Source of the DNA: Cyanobacteria bacterium REEB67
GTDB lineage: Bacteria; Cyanobacteriota; Vampirovibrionia; Obscuribacterales; Obscuribacteraceae
Direction of reading: 5' to 3'
Length of the DNA stretch: 64,000 bases
Assembly: GCA_018971775.1 (NCBI GenBank)
Contig: JAGXAB010000013.1
Span: 43,406 to 107,405, forward strand
In this document: piece by piece, positions 29,716 to 39,046 of the stretch
Layout of the letters: each line of letters starts with the position of its first letter
How positions within the stretch are numbered: the first letter of the stretch is position 1
The notes under the pieces: generated by a model
Databases searched by the model: none
The model's input: only the letters and a program-made list of their open reading frames with translations
Told to the model about the DNA's origin: nothing
Position numbers and translations under genes: made by a program

Positions 29716-30852
29716 ATGAAGACCCGAAAGATTCAAGCGCTGTGTTCGGCGCTACTCTTTCTCATTAGCATGGCTGTCCCCTATCAAGCGCAGGCCGCAG
29801 CCAAGCGCCGCATAGCCATTCTGCCCTTCGAGTACGGTGCCGTACAGAGCGAAGTCGGCACAGTGGACGTGGGCAAAGGTATCGTCAGTCTGTTGATCAC
29901 AAAACTCGTCAACGACGCCACCTACTCGGTCGTCGATAGACAGATGCTCGATTCGATTTTAAAAGAGCAAAATCTTTCCGTATCCGACCGCGCCGATCCC
30001 TCCACCGCCTGCAAAATCGGCAAGATATTAAGCGTCGATGCCATCGTCGTCGGCACCGTTACTCAATTTGGTTTTGAAACCAAGGTCACCAATGTCGGGG
30101 CCGGTGCTTCCGTCGCCTCGAGCTACATACCTTACGGTCTCGGCGCTCTGGCCGGTGGTTTCGGCCATGCCGGCATCAAGAAAAGCAAAGCAAAAGTAGC
30201 TATCGACGCTCGCATCATCGATATCAATACCAGTGAAATTCTCGCCGCCGTCCACGGCAGCGGCGAATCGAAGCGCTCCTCCTCATCGCTCTTCGGCGGT
30301 GGTGGCGGAGGCGGCGGCGGCGGTTTCGGTTCTTTCGAATCGGGCAGCTCCGATTTCGCCACCTCAATCGCCGGCGAAGCAACTCTCCAGGCCGTCGAAC
30401 AAATTGGCAGCGAGCTTATCGCCGATGCCGGTAAAATCCCAGACGGACAATCGATCGCGGCGCAAAACGTCGAAGGCAAAGTAGCCGATGTCACCGGCGG
30501 TCAGATCACCTTGAACGTCGGCAAAATCAACGGCCTGACCAAAGGCGACAAGATGCAAGTGCAGCGCGTCGTCAAAACAATCAAAGATCCTGATTCCGGC
30601 AAGGTCCTGAAAGAGGTATCCAATACAGTGGCTGTAATCAATCTCGACGAAGTCGAAAAAGATTCCTCCACCGGCAGTCTGGTCAAAGGCTCTGGAGTCA
30701 GAGTCGGCGACGCGGTCAGAAAAGTAACCACCGATGTTTCAGCGGTGGTGATCGCACCGGCCGCTGGTGTCGGCAGCGATCCGTCCTCGGTCTCGCGTTC
30801 CTTCAACGCTACCGGCACGGTCCTTGCACCGCGTAAAACATCGACCAAATAA
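29716..30852 (+). CDS. Exported CsgG/HfaB-like protein
   Basis: 378 residues from the ATG at 29716, which has GAGGAG 6 bp upstream and starts directly into a signal peptide (KTRK, cleavage near AQAAA); an upstream GTG at 29647 would add 23 polar residues. After the signal comes the CsgG-type opening RRIAILPFEYG, followed by SLLITKLVN, YSVVDRQMLDSILKEQ and VDAIVVGTVTQFG. There is no lipobox cysteine, unlike CsgG itself. A Gly-rich stretch at about 195-215 precedes the C-terminal beta-rich domain (about 255-350). CsgG proteins form outer-membrane secretion pores for curli; pore formation here is not shown. It lies 14 bp before the TPR gene. Confidence 0.88.
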   Translation: MKTRKIQALCSALLFLISMAVPYQAQAAAKRRIAILPFEYGAVQSEVGTVDVGKGIVSLLITKLVNDATYSVVDRQMLDSILKEQNLSVSDRADPSTACKIGKILSVDAIVVGTVTQFGFETKVTNVGAGASVASSYIPYGLGALAGGFGHAGIKKSKAKVAIDARIIDINTSEILAAVHGSGESKRSSSSLFGGGGGGGGGGFGSFESGSSDFATSIAGEATLQAVEQIGSELIADAGKIPDGQSIAAQNVEGKVADVTGGQITLNVGKINGLTKGDKMQVQRVVKTIKDPDSGKVLKEVSNTVAVINLDEVEKDSSTGSLVKGSGVRVGDAVRKVTTDVSAVVIAPAAGVGSDPSSVSRSFNATGTVLAPRKTSTK

Positions 30853-30866
30853 TCGGAGACAAAGAA

Positions 30867-31355
30867 ATGCAAGCACGGGTCAAGACTCCAGGCAAATTCT
30901 CACGGATCGGCCTGGTCTTGGCCCTTCTGCTTGCCACCGCCGGCACCTCCAGCACTTTTGAGACGGCCGCCTTTGCCAAGGGCGATCCAAGCTGGGACGA
31001 TGTTCTGAAGAGTGGCAATAAAGATCTGCAAATTGGTGAAACCGAAAAAGCAATCGGCGAATTTCAAAAAGCGGTGAAGAAATATCCCCGCTCAGCCGCC
31101 TGCCATACCGCACTGGGCAGAGGTTTCAAACGTCTGGGAAAAATCTCGGAAGCCAAGGCCGAATTTAAATGCGCCAGTGAACTAGAATCAAACTATCCCG
31201 ATGCTTTTTATGAGCTCGGCGTCGTTAGAGAAAGCGACAAAGAATGGGACGGAGCCGAACAGGCTTTTAGCCGTTATCTGGAACTTTCACCAGATACGGC
31301 GCAGCGCAAGACGATTGAAGATAGAATCAAATATTGTCGGAATCAAAAGGAGTAG
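30867..31355 (+). CDS. Small exported TPR protein
   Basis: 162 residues with a signal peptide (hydrophobic residues of about 14-35, cleavage near AFA-KGD). The mature 125 residues carry about three TPR motifs (AIGEFQKAVKKYPRS, AACHTALGRGFKRLGK, DAFYELGVVRESDKEWDGAEQAF). It starts 14 bp after the CsgG-like gene and ends 4 bp before the ilvE start, so it is probably transcribed with both. A periplasmic adaptor for the CsgG-like protein is a reasonable guess from position alone. Confidence 0.88.
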   Translation: MQARVKTPGKFSRIGLVLALLLATAGTSSTFETAAFAKGDPSWDDVLKSGNKDLQIGETEKAIGEFQKAVKKYPRSAACHTALGRGFKRLGKISEAKAEFKCASELESNYPDAFYELGVVRESDKEWDGAEQAFSRYLELSPDTAQRKTIEDRIKYCRNQKE

Positions 31356-31359
31356 CCCG

Positions 31360-32313
31360 GTGACTGAAAAGAGTTTCGCTTTCTTTCAAGGAAATATTGT
31401 TCCTCTGGAAGACGCCAACATAAACATAATGAACCATTCTTTTATGTATGGCACGGCGGTCTTCGAGGGTATACGCGGATACTGGAACGCTGAACAGGAA
31501 GAGCTTTACTTATTCCGCCTGCGCGAGCATTTCGAGCGCATGGCCGACAGCGCCAAGATCATGTATTTGACGACTAAATATTCGGTCGACGAACTTTGCA
31601 AAATCACAGTCGACCTCGTCAAAAAGAACGCTCCCCGCACCGACACTTATATTCGTCCAGCCGCGTACAAAACCGCTCATAGAGTCGGACCGAGCCTGGA
31701 AAACAATCCTTCCGACATTTGTATTTTCACCGTTCCATTCGGCGATTATTTCCACGGATCGCCCGGACTGAAAGTCTCGGTATCGAACTGGCGCCGTGTC
31801 GAAGACAACGCCATCCCGGCCCGCGCCAAAATCGTCGGAGCCTACGCCAATACGGCGCTTGCCAAAACCGACGCGCTCATGGCCGGCTTTGACGACTGCA
31901 TAGTGCTCTCCGAAAACGGCCATGTATCGGAAGGCTCGGCCATGAACGTCTTCATGGTCAAAAACGGCAAGCTGATTACGACGCCTTCCACCGAGAACAT
32001 CTTGGAAGGTGTGACACGGAGCACCATCCTTACAATGGCCGAGCAAGAATTTGGCCTGAAAGCCATTTCTCGCCAGATCGATCGCAGCGAACTCTACATC
32101 GCCGATGAACTATTCTTCTGCGGTACTGGTGCTCAAATCGCTCCAATTATCGAAGTCGACAAAAGACCAATTGGTACCGGCTCGATTGGCCCCATTTCGA
32201 ATATGGTCAAAGATAAATACATTCAAGTCTGTCGCGGCGAAATCCCCGAATATCATCACTGGTTAACGCCAGTCTACGCACGCAAAGACAATTCGGTAGC
32301 CACTAAACGTTAG
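31360..32313 (+). CDS. ilvE: Branched-chain amino acid aminotransferase
   Basis: 317 residues from the GTG at 31360, with AAGGAG about 8 bp upstream; a longer frame to 31201 would overlap the TPR gene. It transfers the amino group in the last step of leucine, isoleucine and valine synthesis, or the first of their breakdown. It is a PLP fold type IV enzyme: NHSFMYGTAVFEGIRGY at the N-terminus, the PLP lysine (about 157) in AKIVGAYAN, and SEGSAMNVFMV and EGVTRSTIL in the C-terminal half. Full length. Its downstream neighbours are not amino acid genes. Confidence 0.96.
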   Translation: MTEKSFAFFQGNIVPLEDANINIMNHSFMYGTAVFEGIRGYWNAEQEELYLFRLREHFERMADSAKIMYLTTKYSVDELCKITVDLVKKNAPRTDTYIRPAAYKTAHRVGPSLENNPSDICIFTVPFGDYFHGSPGLKVSVSNWRRVEDNAIPARAKIVGAYANTALAKTDALMAGFDDCIVLSENGHVSEGSAMNVFMVKNGKLITTPSTENILEGVTRSTILTMAEQEFGLKAISRQIDRSELYIADELFFCGTGAQIAPIIEVDKRPIGTGSIGPISNMVKDKYIQVCRGEIPEYHHWLTPVYARKDNSVATKR

Positions 32314-32352
32314 TCTGAGCTCTCCCGTCGTCATCAGTCATCGAGGAATCAC

Positions 32353-32787
32353 ATGTCACGCCTTCTCAAATCACTACTAGTGGTGCCTTTGCTGCTGACG
32401 TTTTTTTCGACGGGATTAATCGTTCCGGCTCATGCGGAAAGTGCTCCGCGTCAAAATTTTTACCAGTACATCCGCACCCTTTATTACGCTACCAACGTCA
32501 AGCAAGTTTCCAAATTTTTTATCAAGAATGCCCGCGTCCCAATGGAAGATTGCATCGGCGGCGCTGCAAAGGCCAAACTGGAAGAGCTGAAGCGGGGCTA
32601 CGTAGCAGACCCGCGCATTACGACAGAAGTTTTGAACGGCAATATCTGCACGATGAAGGGAACGGGTATTGCTCTGGCCGACGGCCACAGAGTCAATGCC
32701 ACCATCAACGTAATCATGAATTTCGAAGAAGGTTCCTGGAAAATTCAGTACTACACCTGGCAAGGCGCTATTCCCGGTCATTATTGA
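32353..32787 (+). CDS. Small exported protein of unknown function
   Basis: 144 residues, ATG with GAGGAAT upstream. A signal peptide covers about residues 1-28 (cleavage near AHA-ES). The mature part is about 116 residues of mixed alpha/beta character with two Cys (DCIGG, NICTM) that might form a disulfide. The late segment VNATINVIMNFEEGSWKIQYYTW resembles the sheet of small NTF2-like or similar domains, but this is only an impression. It lies 39 bp after ilvE and converges with the SRPBCC-like gene, with 13 bp between stops. Confidence 0.8.
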   Translation: MSRLLKSLLVVPLLLTFFSTGLIVPAHAESAPRQNFYQYIRTLYYATNVKQVSKFFIKNARVPMEDCIGGAAKAKLEELKRGYVADPRITTEVLNGNICTMKGTGIALADGHRVNATINVIMNFEEGSWKIQYYTWQGAIPGHY

Positions 32788-32800
32788 GGCGGGCACAAAT

Positions 32801-33454
32801 CTAACGATGCGAAGCTAACTTCGGATTAGGGTTTTCGGCCACTTTCTTTAGGTTTTCCATGACACTGGCCGTCGAATCGCGCACTTCTTTTGCCACCAGC
32901 GACGGTGGAATCATCGGTCCGGCATCAACATACTTGGCATAGACGACTTCTGTGGCCTTACCGCCATCGAGCGGTATCAATTTCCAATAGCCTTCGTTGC
33001 GTTTGAAGGCACCAGATTGCCTGTGAAATTCGATCAAATTAGGATAGCTTTCCTTGATCGAAAGAACATAGTCAAAGGACCAGAGATTCATAATACCTTT
33101 TAAGGAAAAGGCGACTGAACTGGTGCCATTAGCTTCATCACGGCTCACTACCTGGCTTTTTGTCAGGTTAGCAAATAATCTGCCGGAATTTTTATAGTCG
33201 ACGATGATGGCATAAACATCTTCCGGACTGGCGTTCACTACGGCCCTGGTCATCTGATAATTTTTACCGTCTGGCGTCTGCAAACCTTCCACGGCCTTAG
33301 CCTCTTCCAGCCTGCTTACAGGCAAACTGTTATTGAGCTCCTCATTGATCGGAGCGGCGCTAACCGCGTTTTGCAAACCGCACGTTGAAAAAATGGTGGC
33401 GGCAATCAGCAATTTCATCGTGAAATTAGCCTTTGAATTTTTAGAGATCGACAT
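32801..33454 (-). CDS. Exported SRPBCC/START-like domain protein
   Basis: 217 residues from the ATG at 33454 (AAAGGA upstream), which begins a signal peptide (cleavage near VSAAP). A longer frame to 33589 adds a polar stretch and buries the signal. The mature domain has the START/polyketide-cyclase pattern: ASPEDVYAIIVDYKNSGRLFANL, then alternating strands (TSSVAFSLKGIMNLWSFDYVLS, GYWKLIPLDGG, TEVVYAKYVDAG) and a long C-terminal helix from about 175 (PPSLVAKEVRDS). Such folds bind lipids or other hydrophobic ligands. The ligand is unknown. Confidence 0.85.
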   Translation of the reverse strand: MSISKNSKANFTMKLLIAATIFSTCGLQNAVSAAPINEELNNSLPVSRLEEAKAVEGLQTPDGKNYQMTRAVVNASPEDVYAIIVDYKNSGRLFANLTKSQVVSRDEANGTSSVAFSLKGIMNLWSFDYVLSIKESYPNLIEFHRQSGAFKRNEGYWKLIPLDGGKATEVVYAKYVDAGPMIPPSLVAKEVRDSTASVMENLKKVAENPNPKLASHR

Positions 33455-34066
33455 GGCTAATTCCTTTTCGGTTTGGCCCAGGCATCTGGGTTTTGGATAA
33501 CTAACCAGACGGACAACTATTAGTCGTGTTCCCCTTATTAGGAACGATGAGTGAAAAGGCTGATGGTGCGGCCTTGCGCTCAAAGGCAAATACGCACATT
33601 GCCTTCACGTAAGTAATCGCGCCCGGGCTAATGCCTGATAGCGTCAATATTTGCTTGCATATTCTGGCGTAATTTCCTCTACCAAGGTTTGTCCTCTACC
33701 GGTGATTTTCTTCGATATATTCCGCAGAACGCCAGTTTTAGCGGATTTCGGCCCCTAAAAGTATCGAATAAGGCAGAAAAACGGCCTTCTAAACAGGCAT
33801 TATTATCGAACAACGGACTTTTCAGGACAGAAAAAGCACTACTGACGGCTCTATGAATAATATCGAATAAAATTTCCTGCAGACACCTGTACTTCGGCAA
33901 ACGGATAGAACAGAGTAAGAGAAAATTAGAGCCGCATATCCTGCTTTTAAGACTTAAAGTCGGTATCCTTCATAAAATCGCCTAAAAGGGGCAACGCTGA
34001 GGCGCCTAAATTGTTCCTCCGCATAGTGGTATTAAATAGTTCAAGAGCATTTGTAGGTTGAATATT
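33455..34066. other. Non-coding gap of about 600 bp
   Basis: AT-richer than its surroundings. A 73-codon frame on the minus strand (33679-33900) has no ribosome site or recognisable content and is not called. No tRNA fold or strong inverted repeat was seen. The gap should contain the divergent promoters of the flanking genes. The motif TCGAATAA occurs twice (near 33764 and 33862), of unknown meaning. Confidence 0.5.
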
Positions 34067-34987
<921 letters not shown>

Positions 34988-35075
34988 GCCTGGAACGGTG
35001 CGCCAAAGCCTTTAGGTTTTAGTAACAATCTCGCTCGAGTAATATACAAAAGCCCAGAGGACTTGACTATCTGGG

Positions 35076-35081
35076 TATAAT
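35076..35081 (+). promoter_or_regulatory. Possible -10 box upstream of rel
   Basis: TATAAT lies 27 bp before the rel ATG. A TTGACT at 35063 is too close (7 bp) to be its -35 element, so the promoter call is tentative. Confidence 0.35.
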
Positions 35082-35107
35082 CTTCAATACCCTTATTTGT
35101 AGTAGAG

Positions 35108-37513
35108 ATGAAAGAAGAGATCGGTAAGCCTTTATTTGAAATTCTCTCCAAGCAGGGACGCTCGGCAGAAGAGCTCAGCTTGATCCGCAAGGCCTATGAC
35201 TTTGCCTACAAAGCCCACGACGGCCAGCTTCGTAAGTCGGAAGACCCTTACATCATCCATCCCGTTGAAGTCGCCTGCATCCTCGCCGACATCAACGCCG
35301 ATTCCGCTACCGTCTGCTCTTGCCTTCTGCACGATGTCCTCGAAGATTGTGACGTCAAGCCAAAAGAGATGGAAGACGCCTTCGGACCGGTTATCGTCAA
35401 GATCGTCGAGGGCGTGACCAAGCTCGGCAAATTCAGCTTCAGCTCGAAAGAAGAGAGACAGGCCGAAAATTTCCGCAAGTTGCTCGTCGCCATGTCCGAA
35501 GACGTGCGTGTCGTGCTCGTCAAACTGGCTGACCGATTGCACAATATGCGCACCCTCGATCACATGGTGCCGCACAAGCAAGCCGAAAAAGCCAAAGAGA
35601 CTCTGGAAATCTACGCACCGCTGGCCAACCGCTTCGGTTTGGGACGGATGAAGTGGGAGCTGGAAGATCTCGGCCTGCGCTATCTCTACCCCGATGAATA
35701 CAAAGAAATCGAAGCACTCGTCGATCAATCGGCAAGCGACCGTCAGGCACTCCTCGCCCAGGTCACCGATAAATTGCAAGGAGAGCTCGTCAGCCGCTCG
35801 ATTCAGGCTGACGTTTTCGGACGTCCGAAACACTATTTTGGCATCTGGAAAAAGATGAAGACCCAGCAGAAGACCTATGCTGAACTCTACGACATTCTCG
35901 CCGTGCGCTGCATCATCGACAGCAATCCCGACAAAAACTTTTGCGAACTCGAATCTGATCCCGACACGCAAAAATGCTACGAGGTCATGGGCGTCGTCCA
36001 TGCCATCTTTAAGCCGATTCCAGGCCGGTTCAAAGACTATATCGCCATGCCCAAGTTTAACAGCTACCAATCGCTGCATACGGCCGTGATCGGACCGGGT
36101 GGCAAACCGGTAGAAATCCAGATCCGCACCAGACGCATGCACCAGATTGCCGAATACGGTATCGCCGCGCACTGGCGCTACAAAGAGGCCGGTGAAGCGG
36201 TCAAAGCCGACTCGGGTGCCGATAAAAAAATCACCTGGCTCAGACAACTGGTGGAGTGGCAACAGGACCTGGCCGACGCCGGCGAATACATCGAAGAAGT
36301 GAAGATGAATCTCTTCGCCGACGAAGTATTCGTCTTCAGTCCGCGCGGTGACGTCATAGACCTGCCGAGCGGTTCCACGCCCATCGACTTTGCTTATCGC
36401 ATCCACACCGACATCGGCCACCGCTGCACCGGCGCTCGCTTAAACGATCGAATCGTGCCACTAAATACGGTGATGAAAAACGGCGATATCGTCGACATCA
36501 TCACCAGTAAAAACGGCACGCCTAAGACCGACTGGTTGAGCTTCGCCAAGACACACGGCGCTAAAAACAGAATCCGACAGTGGTTCAAGAAGCATCACCG
36601 CGAGGAGCACATCCAGCAGGGTAGACAGATGCTGGAAGCGGAACTGGGCAAAGGTTCCATAGACGAATTTTTCAAATCGGACAAGCTCAAAGAAGTCGGC
36701 AAGCGCCTCAATCTCTCCGAGCCAAACGATATCCTGGCCGCGGTCGGATACGGAGATCTCTCCGTTTCGCAAGTGGTCAACCGCCTGCGGGAAGTAGACC
36801 AGCTCGAGCGCATGGAGAAAAAGGGCTATTCGGTCCCGCAATCGCACAATGAGAAACAGAGTACTGTCTCCAGCCTGGGCGGTCTTTTGCACCATCTGGC
36901 AAAATGCTGCCAACCCGTACCCGGCGAAGAAATCCTCGGCGTTGTCACCAGGGGCAGTGGCATCGCCGTGCACCGCGTCGATTGCAACAACCTCTCCAAA
37001 ATCGATGAGGAAAGACGGATGGCCGTCGATTGGTCGAAGGAACGTCACACCTCTTATCCGGCTGGTTTACAGGTCGAGTGCCTCGATCGCGTCGGTATCG
37101 CCGGCGATATCTTGAAAAAAGTTTCCGACAACAAGGTCAATTTGAAAGATCTAAAAGTCGAAACCCATCGCGATAAAAAGACCGCCACCATTTTCCTTAT
37201 CGTCGACGTGCTCGACATCGAGCAGTTGGCCAGGGTTTCGCAGGCGATATCGCAAATTTCCGATGTTATCCGCGTCCATCGCAAAGACCACCGCAAGCGA
37301 GTCGCCGGTAATGGCTCAGGCAACGGCAATGGCCCTGCTAACGGTTCCGGCAACGGAAACAGCTATGGCAGCGGCAGCGGCTCGGGTAACGGCTCAGGGA
37401 ACGGCAAAGCGGCCAACCAGAGTAGCCAGAACACCGGTAAGACAGGCGGCAAGTCATCGGGCGGCAAGGCTTCCGGCAGCGCCAAAATCACGCACGGACA
37501 GCGCAAGGGCTGA
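35108..37513 (+). CDS. rel: Bifunctional (p)ppGpp synthetase/hydrolase
   Basis: 801 residues. It makes and degrades the stringent-response alarmone (p)ppGpp. The hydrolase HD site is intact (IIHPVEVA, HDVLED near 75). In the synthetase domain (about 230-350) the GRFKDYIAMPK loop carries the RxKD signature of bifunctional enzymes rather than the ExDD of synthetase-only RelA, followed by NSYQSLHT and VEIQIRT. TGS, helical and zinc-finger-like (CCQPVPGE) regions follow, then a C-terminal ACT domain (about 650-720). Unusual is a tail of about 70 residues after the ACT domain, made almost only of Gly, Asn, Ser and Lys. The next gene, rdgB, starts 13 bp downstream. Confidence 0.97.
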   Translation: MKEEIGKPLFEILSKQGRSAEELSLIRKAYDFAYKAHDGQLRKSEDPYIIHPVEVACILADINADSATVCSCLLHDVLEDCDVKPKEMEDAFGPVIVKIVEGVTKLGKFSFSSKEERQAENFRKLLVAMSEDVRVVLVKLADRLHNMRTLDHMVPHKQAEKAKETLEIYAPLANRFGLGRMKWELEDLGLRYLYPDEYKEIEALVDQSASDRQALLAQVTDKLQGELVSRSIQADVFGRPKHYFGIWKKMKTQQKTYAELYDILAVRCIIDSNPDKNFCELESDPDTQKCYEVMGVVHAIFKPIPGRFKDYIAMPKFNSYQSLHTAVIGPGGKPVEIQIRTRRMHQIAEYGIAAHWRYKEAGEAVKADSGADKKITWLRQLVEWQQDLADAGEYIEEVKMNLFADEVFVFSPRGDVIDLPSGSTPIDFAYRIHTDIGHRCTGARLNDRIVPLNTVMKNGDIVDIITSKNGTPKTDWLSFAKTHGAKNRIRQWFKKHHREEHIQQGRQMLEAELGKGSIDEFFKSDKLKEVGKRLNLSEPNDILAAVGYGDLSVSQVVNRLREVDQLERMEKKGYSVPQSHNEKQSTVSSLGGLLHHLAKCCQPVPGEEILGVVTRGSGIAVHRVDCNNLSKIDEERRMAVDWSKERHTSYPAGLQVECLDRVGIAGDILKKVSDNKVNLKDLKVETHRDKKTATIFLIVDVLDIEQLARVSQAISQISDVIRVHRKDHRKRVAGNGSGNGNGPANGSGNGNSYGSGSGSGNGSGNGKAANQSSQNTGKTGGKSSGGKASGSAKITHGQRKG

Positions 37514-37526
37514 AATCGATAAATAG

Positions 37527-38120
37527 ATGGATTTAGTCCTGGCCACGTCAAACCCCGGCAAATTGCGAGAGCTACGCGCTCTGGCCACCTCGATGCCCAC
37601 CCTCAATCTCGTCCTCGCACCTCCCGGTTTCAACCCTGAAGAAACCGGCCTTACCTTTATAGACAATGCCGTATTGAAAGCCGAAGAAGCGGCCAGACTT
37701 ACAGGCACCCTTGCTGTGGCCGACGACAGCGGCATTTGCGTCGACGCCCTCGATGGCAGGCCGGGCATCTACTCGGCCCGTTACGCCCCCGGCGACGACC
37801 GCGACCGCCGCTTGAAGATGCTCGCAGAAATGGCTTCCATACCTGAAGGAAAAAGACAGGCGGCCTTTGTCTGCGCGATGGCGGTAGTGGATGGCGCAGG
37901 CCGGGTAATCTTCACCTGTGAAAATCGTTGGCCGGGGGTGCTGGCCTTTGCCGAGAAAGGCGAGCACGGCTTTGGCTTCGACCCGATTTTTTGCCCCCTC
38001 GACAGCGGCGGCTTGACCTCAGCTCAATTAGACCCGGCAATCAAGAATGAACTCTCCCACCGCGGCCAGGCCTGGCGAGAGGTTCTTAACTTTTTAGCCA
38101 GTCAAGAGGCCCTTCGCTAA
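37527..38120 (+). CDS. rdgB: dITP/XTP pyrophosphatase (RdgB/HAM1)
   Basis: 197 residues, ATG 13 bp after rel. It hydrolyses non-canonical purine triphosphates (dITP, ITP, XTP) to monophosphates, keeping them out of DNA. Family motifs: VLATSNPGKLREL, ETGLTFIDNAVLKAEEAA, VADDSGICVDAL, GRPGIYSARYA, GFGFDPIF, and SHRGQAW at the end. Complete length. Co-transcription with rel is likely and both act on purine nucleotides. A hairpin lies 2 bp past its stop. Confidence 0.96.
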   Translation: MDLVLATSNPGKLRELRALATSMPTLNLVLAPPGFNPEETGLTFIDNAVLKAEEAARLTGTLAVADDSGICVDALDGRPGIYSARYAPGDDRDRRLKMLAEMASIPEGKRQAAFVCAMAVVDGAGRVIFTCENRWPGVLAFAEKGEHGFGFDPIFCPLDSGGLTSAQLDPAIKNELSHRGQAWREVLNFLASQEALR

Positions 38121-38121
38121 A

Positions 38122-38154
38122 GGGCAAGACCTTGCACTGCGGCACGTCTTGCCC
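38122..38154 (+). terminator. Hairpin after rdgB
   Basis: Perfect 9-bp arms 38122-38130 and 38146-38154 with a 15-base loop begin immediately after the rdgB stop. No T tract follows, so termination is uncertain. Confidence 0.5.
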
Positions 38155-38180
38155 GCACGCTCGGGACAGTGAAAAAAATA

Positions 38181-38210
38181 TTCATGTGGCGATTAAAAGG
38201 ACCACATGAA
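38181..38210. repeat. Second perfect inverted repeat
   Basis: Arms 38181-38189 and 38202-38210 (9 bp, perfect) with a 12-base loop, between the rdgB hairpin and the 38305 gene. It could be an operator or a leader-RNA structure for the downstream pair. There is no poly-T. Confidence 0.45.
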
Positions 38211-38304
38211 AATGCGGTAGACAAGGGCTAAGCTGTCATTGTTATTTAGCCAACAGTTCCGCAAGGGCTGACCAGGCTCAGGCCCCTCTGGGAGAAAAGA
38301 CCTA

Positions 38305-38556
38305 GTGTCCGATTTCGCTATCTCCAACCCACCCCAGCTGCAGACGGTAGGTGTTTGCGACCCGACCGAGGACGCTCAGTCCGACGTCATAGTGGATCTC
38401 AAAGAAGCCCTCAATGTCGTCGTCGGTGAAGACCAGAGTCTGGTCGAACTTTCCCAGGATGAACTATCAGCCCTCGAACAGCGTCGCGTCGACCTGATGA
38501 TCTGGCTGCTCAATTTAGAAAAAAGACTGTCGCCGTACACCGCTGACTTTGCCTGA
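38305..38556 (+). CDS. Small acidic protein coupled to the cytidine-deaminase homologue
   Basis: 83 residues from a GTG with GGAG about 10 bp upstream. I do not recognise it. It is acidic, with a polar N-terminal third and one long amphipathic helix (about 35-75, LSQDELSALEQRRVDLMIWLLNLEKRL). Its stop overlaps the next start by 8 bp (TTGCCTGA), so the two are probably translationally coupled and may interact. No signal peptide or membrane helix. Confidence 0.75.
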   Translation: MSDFAISNPPQLQTVGVCDPTEDAQSDVIVDLKEALNVVVGEDQSLVELSQDELSALEQRRVDLMIWLLNLEKRLSPYTADFA

Positions 38557-39016
38557 ATCCAGATTGGACAGCGATAAAAGCCCAGACAATGGCGGCGGTA
38601 AAAATCTCGACCGGGCCTACAGAGCATTGATAGAAGCGGCCAGCGAAGCGGCCCTCCATGCTTATGCGCCCTACACAAACAAGGGCCAGGGCGCAGCAGT
38701 GCTCACCGAAAGCGGCGAAATCGTCTGTGGCACAACGGTCGAGATAGCCAGTTATTCGGCCTCGGTCAGCGCCGATATTGCCGCCATTTCCCAGGCCGTC
38801 GCCCGCGGCCACCGCCGCTTCAAGGCCATAGCCGTCGTGCCCTTCAGCCCGCCCTCCGGCAATGCCAGGCAGTTTATGGCCGAGTTCGGCATCCATCTGG
38901 AATTGCTCCAGGTCGTAGAGGGCGGCTATCGTGTGCTCGCCCTGAGCGACTTATTGCCCCACCACTTCGGCCCGGACAATATCGAGCTCGAACAGAGCAG
39001 CCGTCAGGTCGAATAG
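38549..39016 (+). CDS. Cytidine deaminase homologue lacking the zinc site (probable pseudoenzyme)
   Basis: 155 residues from a TTG overlapping the upstream stop. It aligns along its length with tetrameric cytidine deaminases such as B. subtilis Cdd: AYAPYTN for AYAPYSK, VEIASYSASVSADIAAI for the ENAxYSxxxCAERxAL segment, PPSGNARQFMAEFG for SPCGACRQVxxEL, and LLPHHFGPDNIEL near the end. In each catalytic element the key residue is changed. The zinc Cys of CAE is Ser and its Glu is Asp (SAD). Both Cys of PCGAC are lost, one to Ser and one to Asn. The fold positions around them are kept, so this is unlikely to be random decay. Deamination should not be possible; a binding, regulatory or structural role is inferred. 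Confidence 0.85.
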   Translation: MPESRLDSDKSPDNGGGKNLDRAYRALIEAASEAALHAYAPYTNKGQGAAVLTESGEIVCGTTVEIASYSASVSADIAAISQAVARGHRRFKAIAVVPFSPPSGNARQFMAEFGIHLELLQVVEGGYRVLALSDLLPHHFGPDNIELEQSSRQVE

Positions 39017-39046
39017 GCCAAGCCAAATTAGCGAATCAGCGACTTG

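Noticed and set aside
33679..33900. 73-codon minus-strand frame in the 33455-34066 gap
   Set aside because: No ribosome site, atypical composition and no motif.
35132..36421. 429-codon open frame on the minus strand inside rel
   Set aside because: Antisense to a well-supported gene. The long frame arises from the codon bias of the high-GC sense strand; no family motif or ribosome site.
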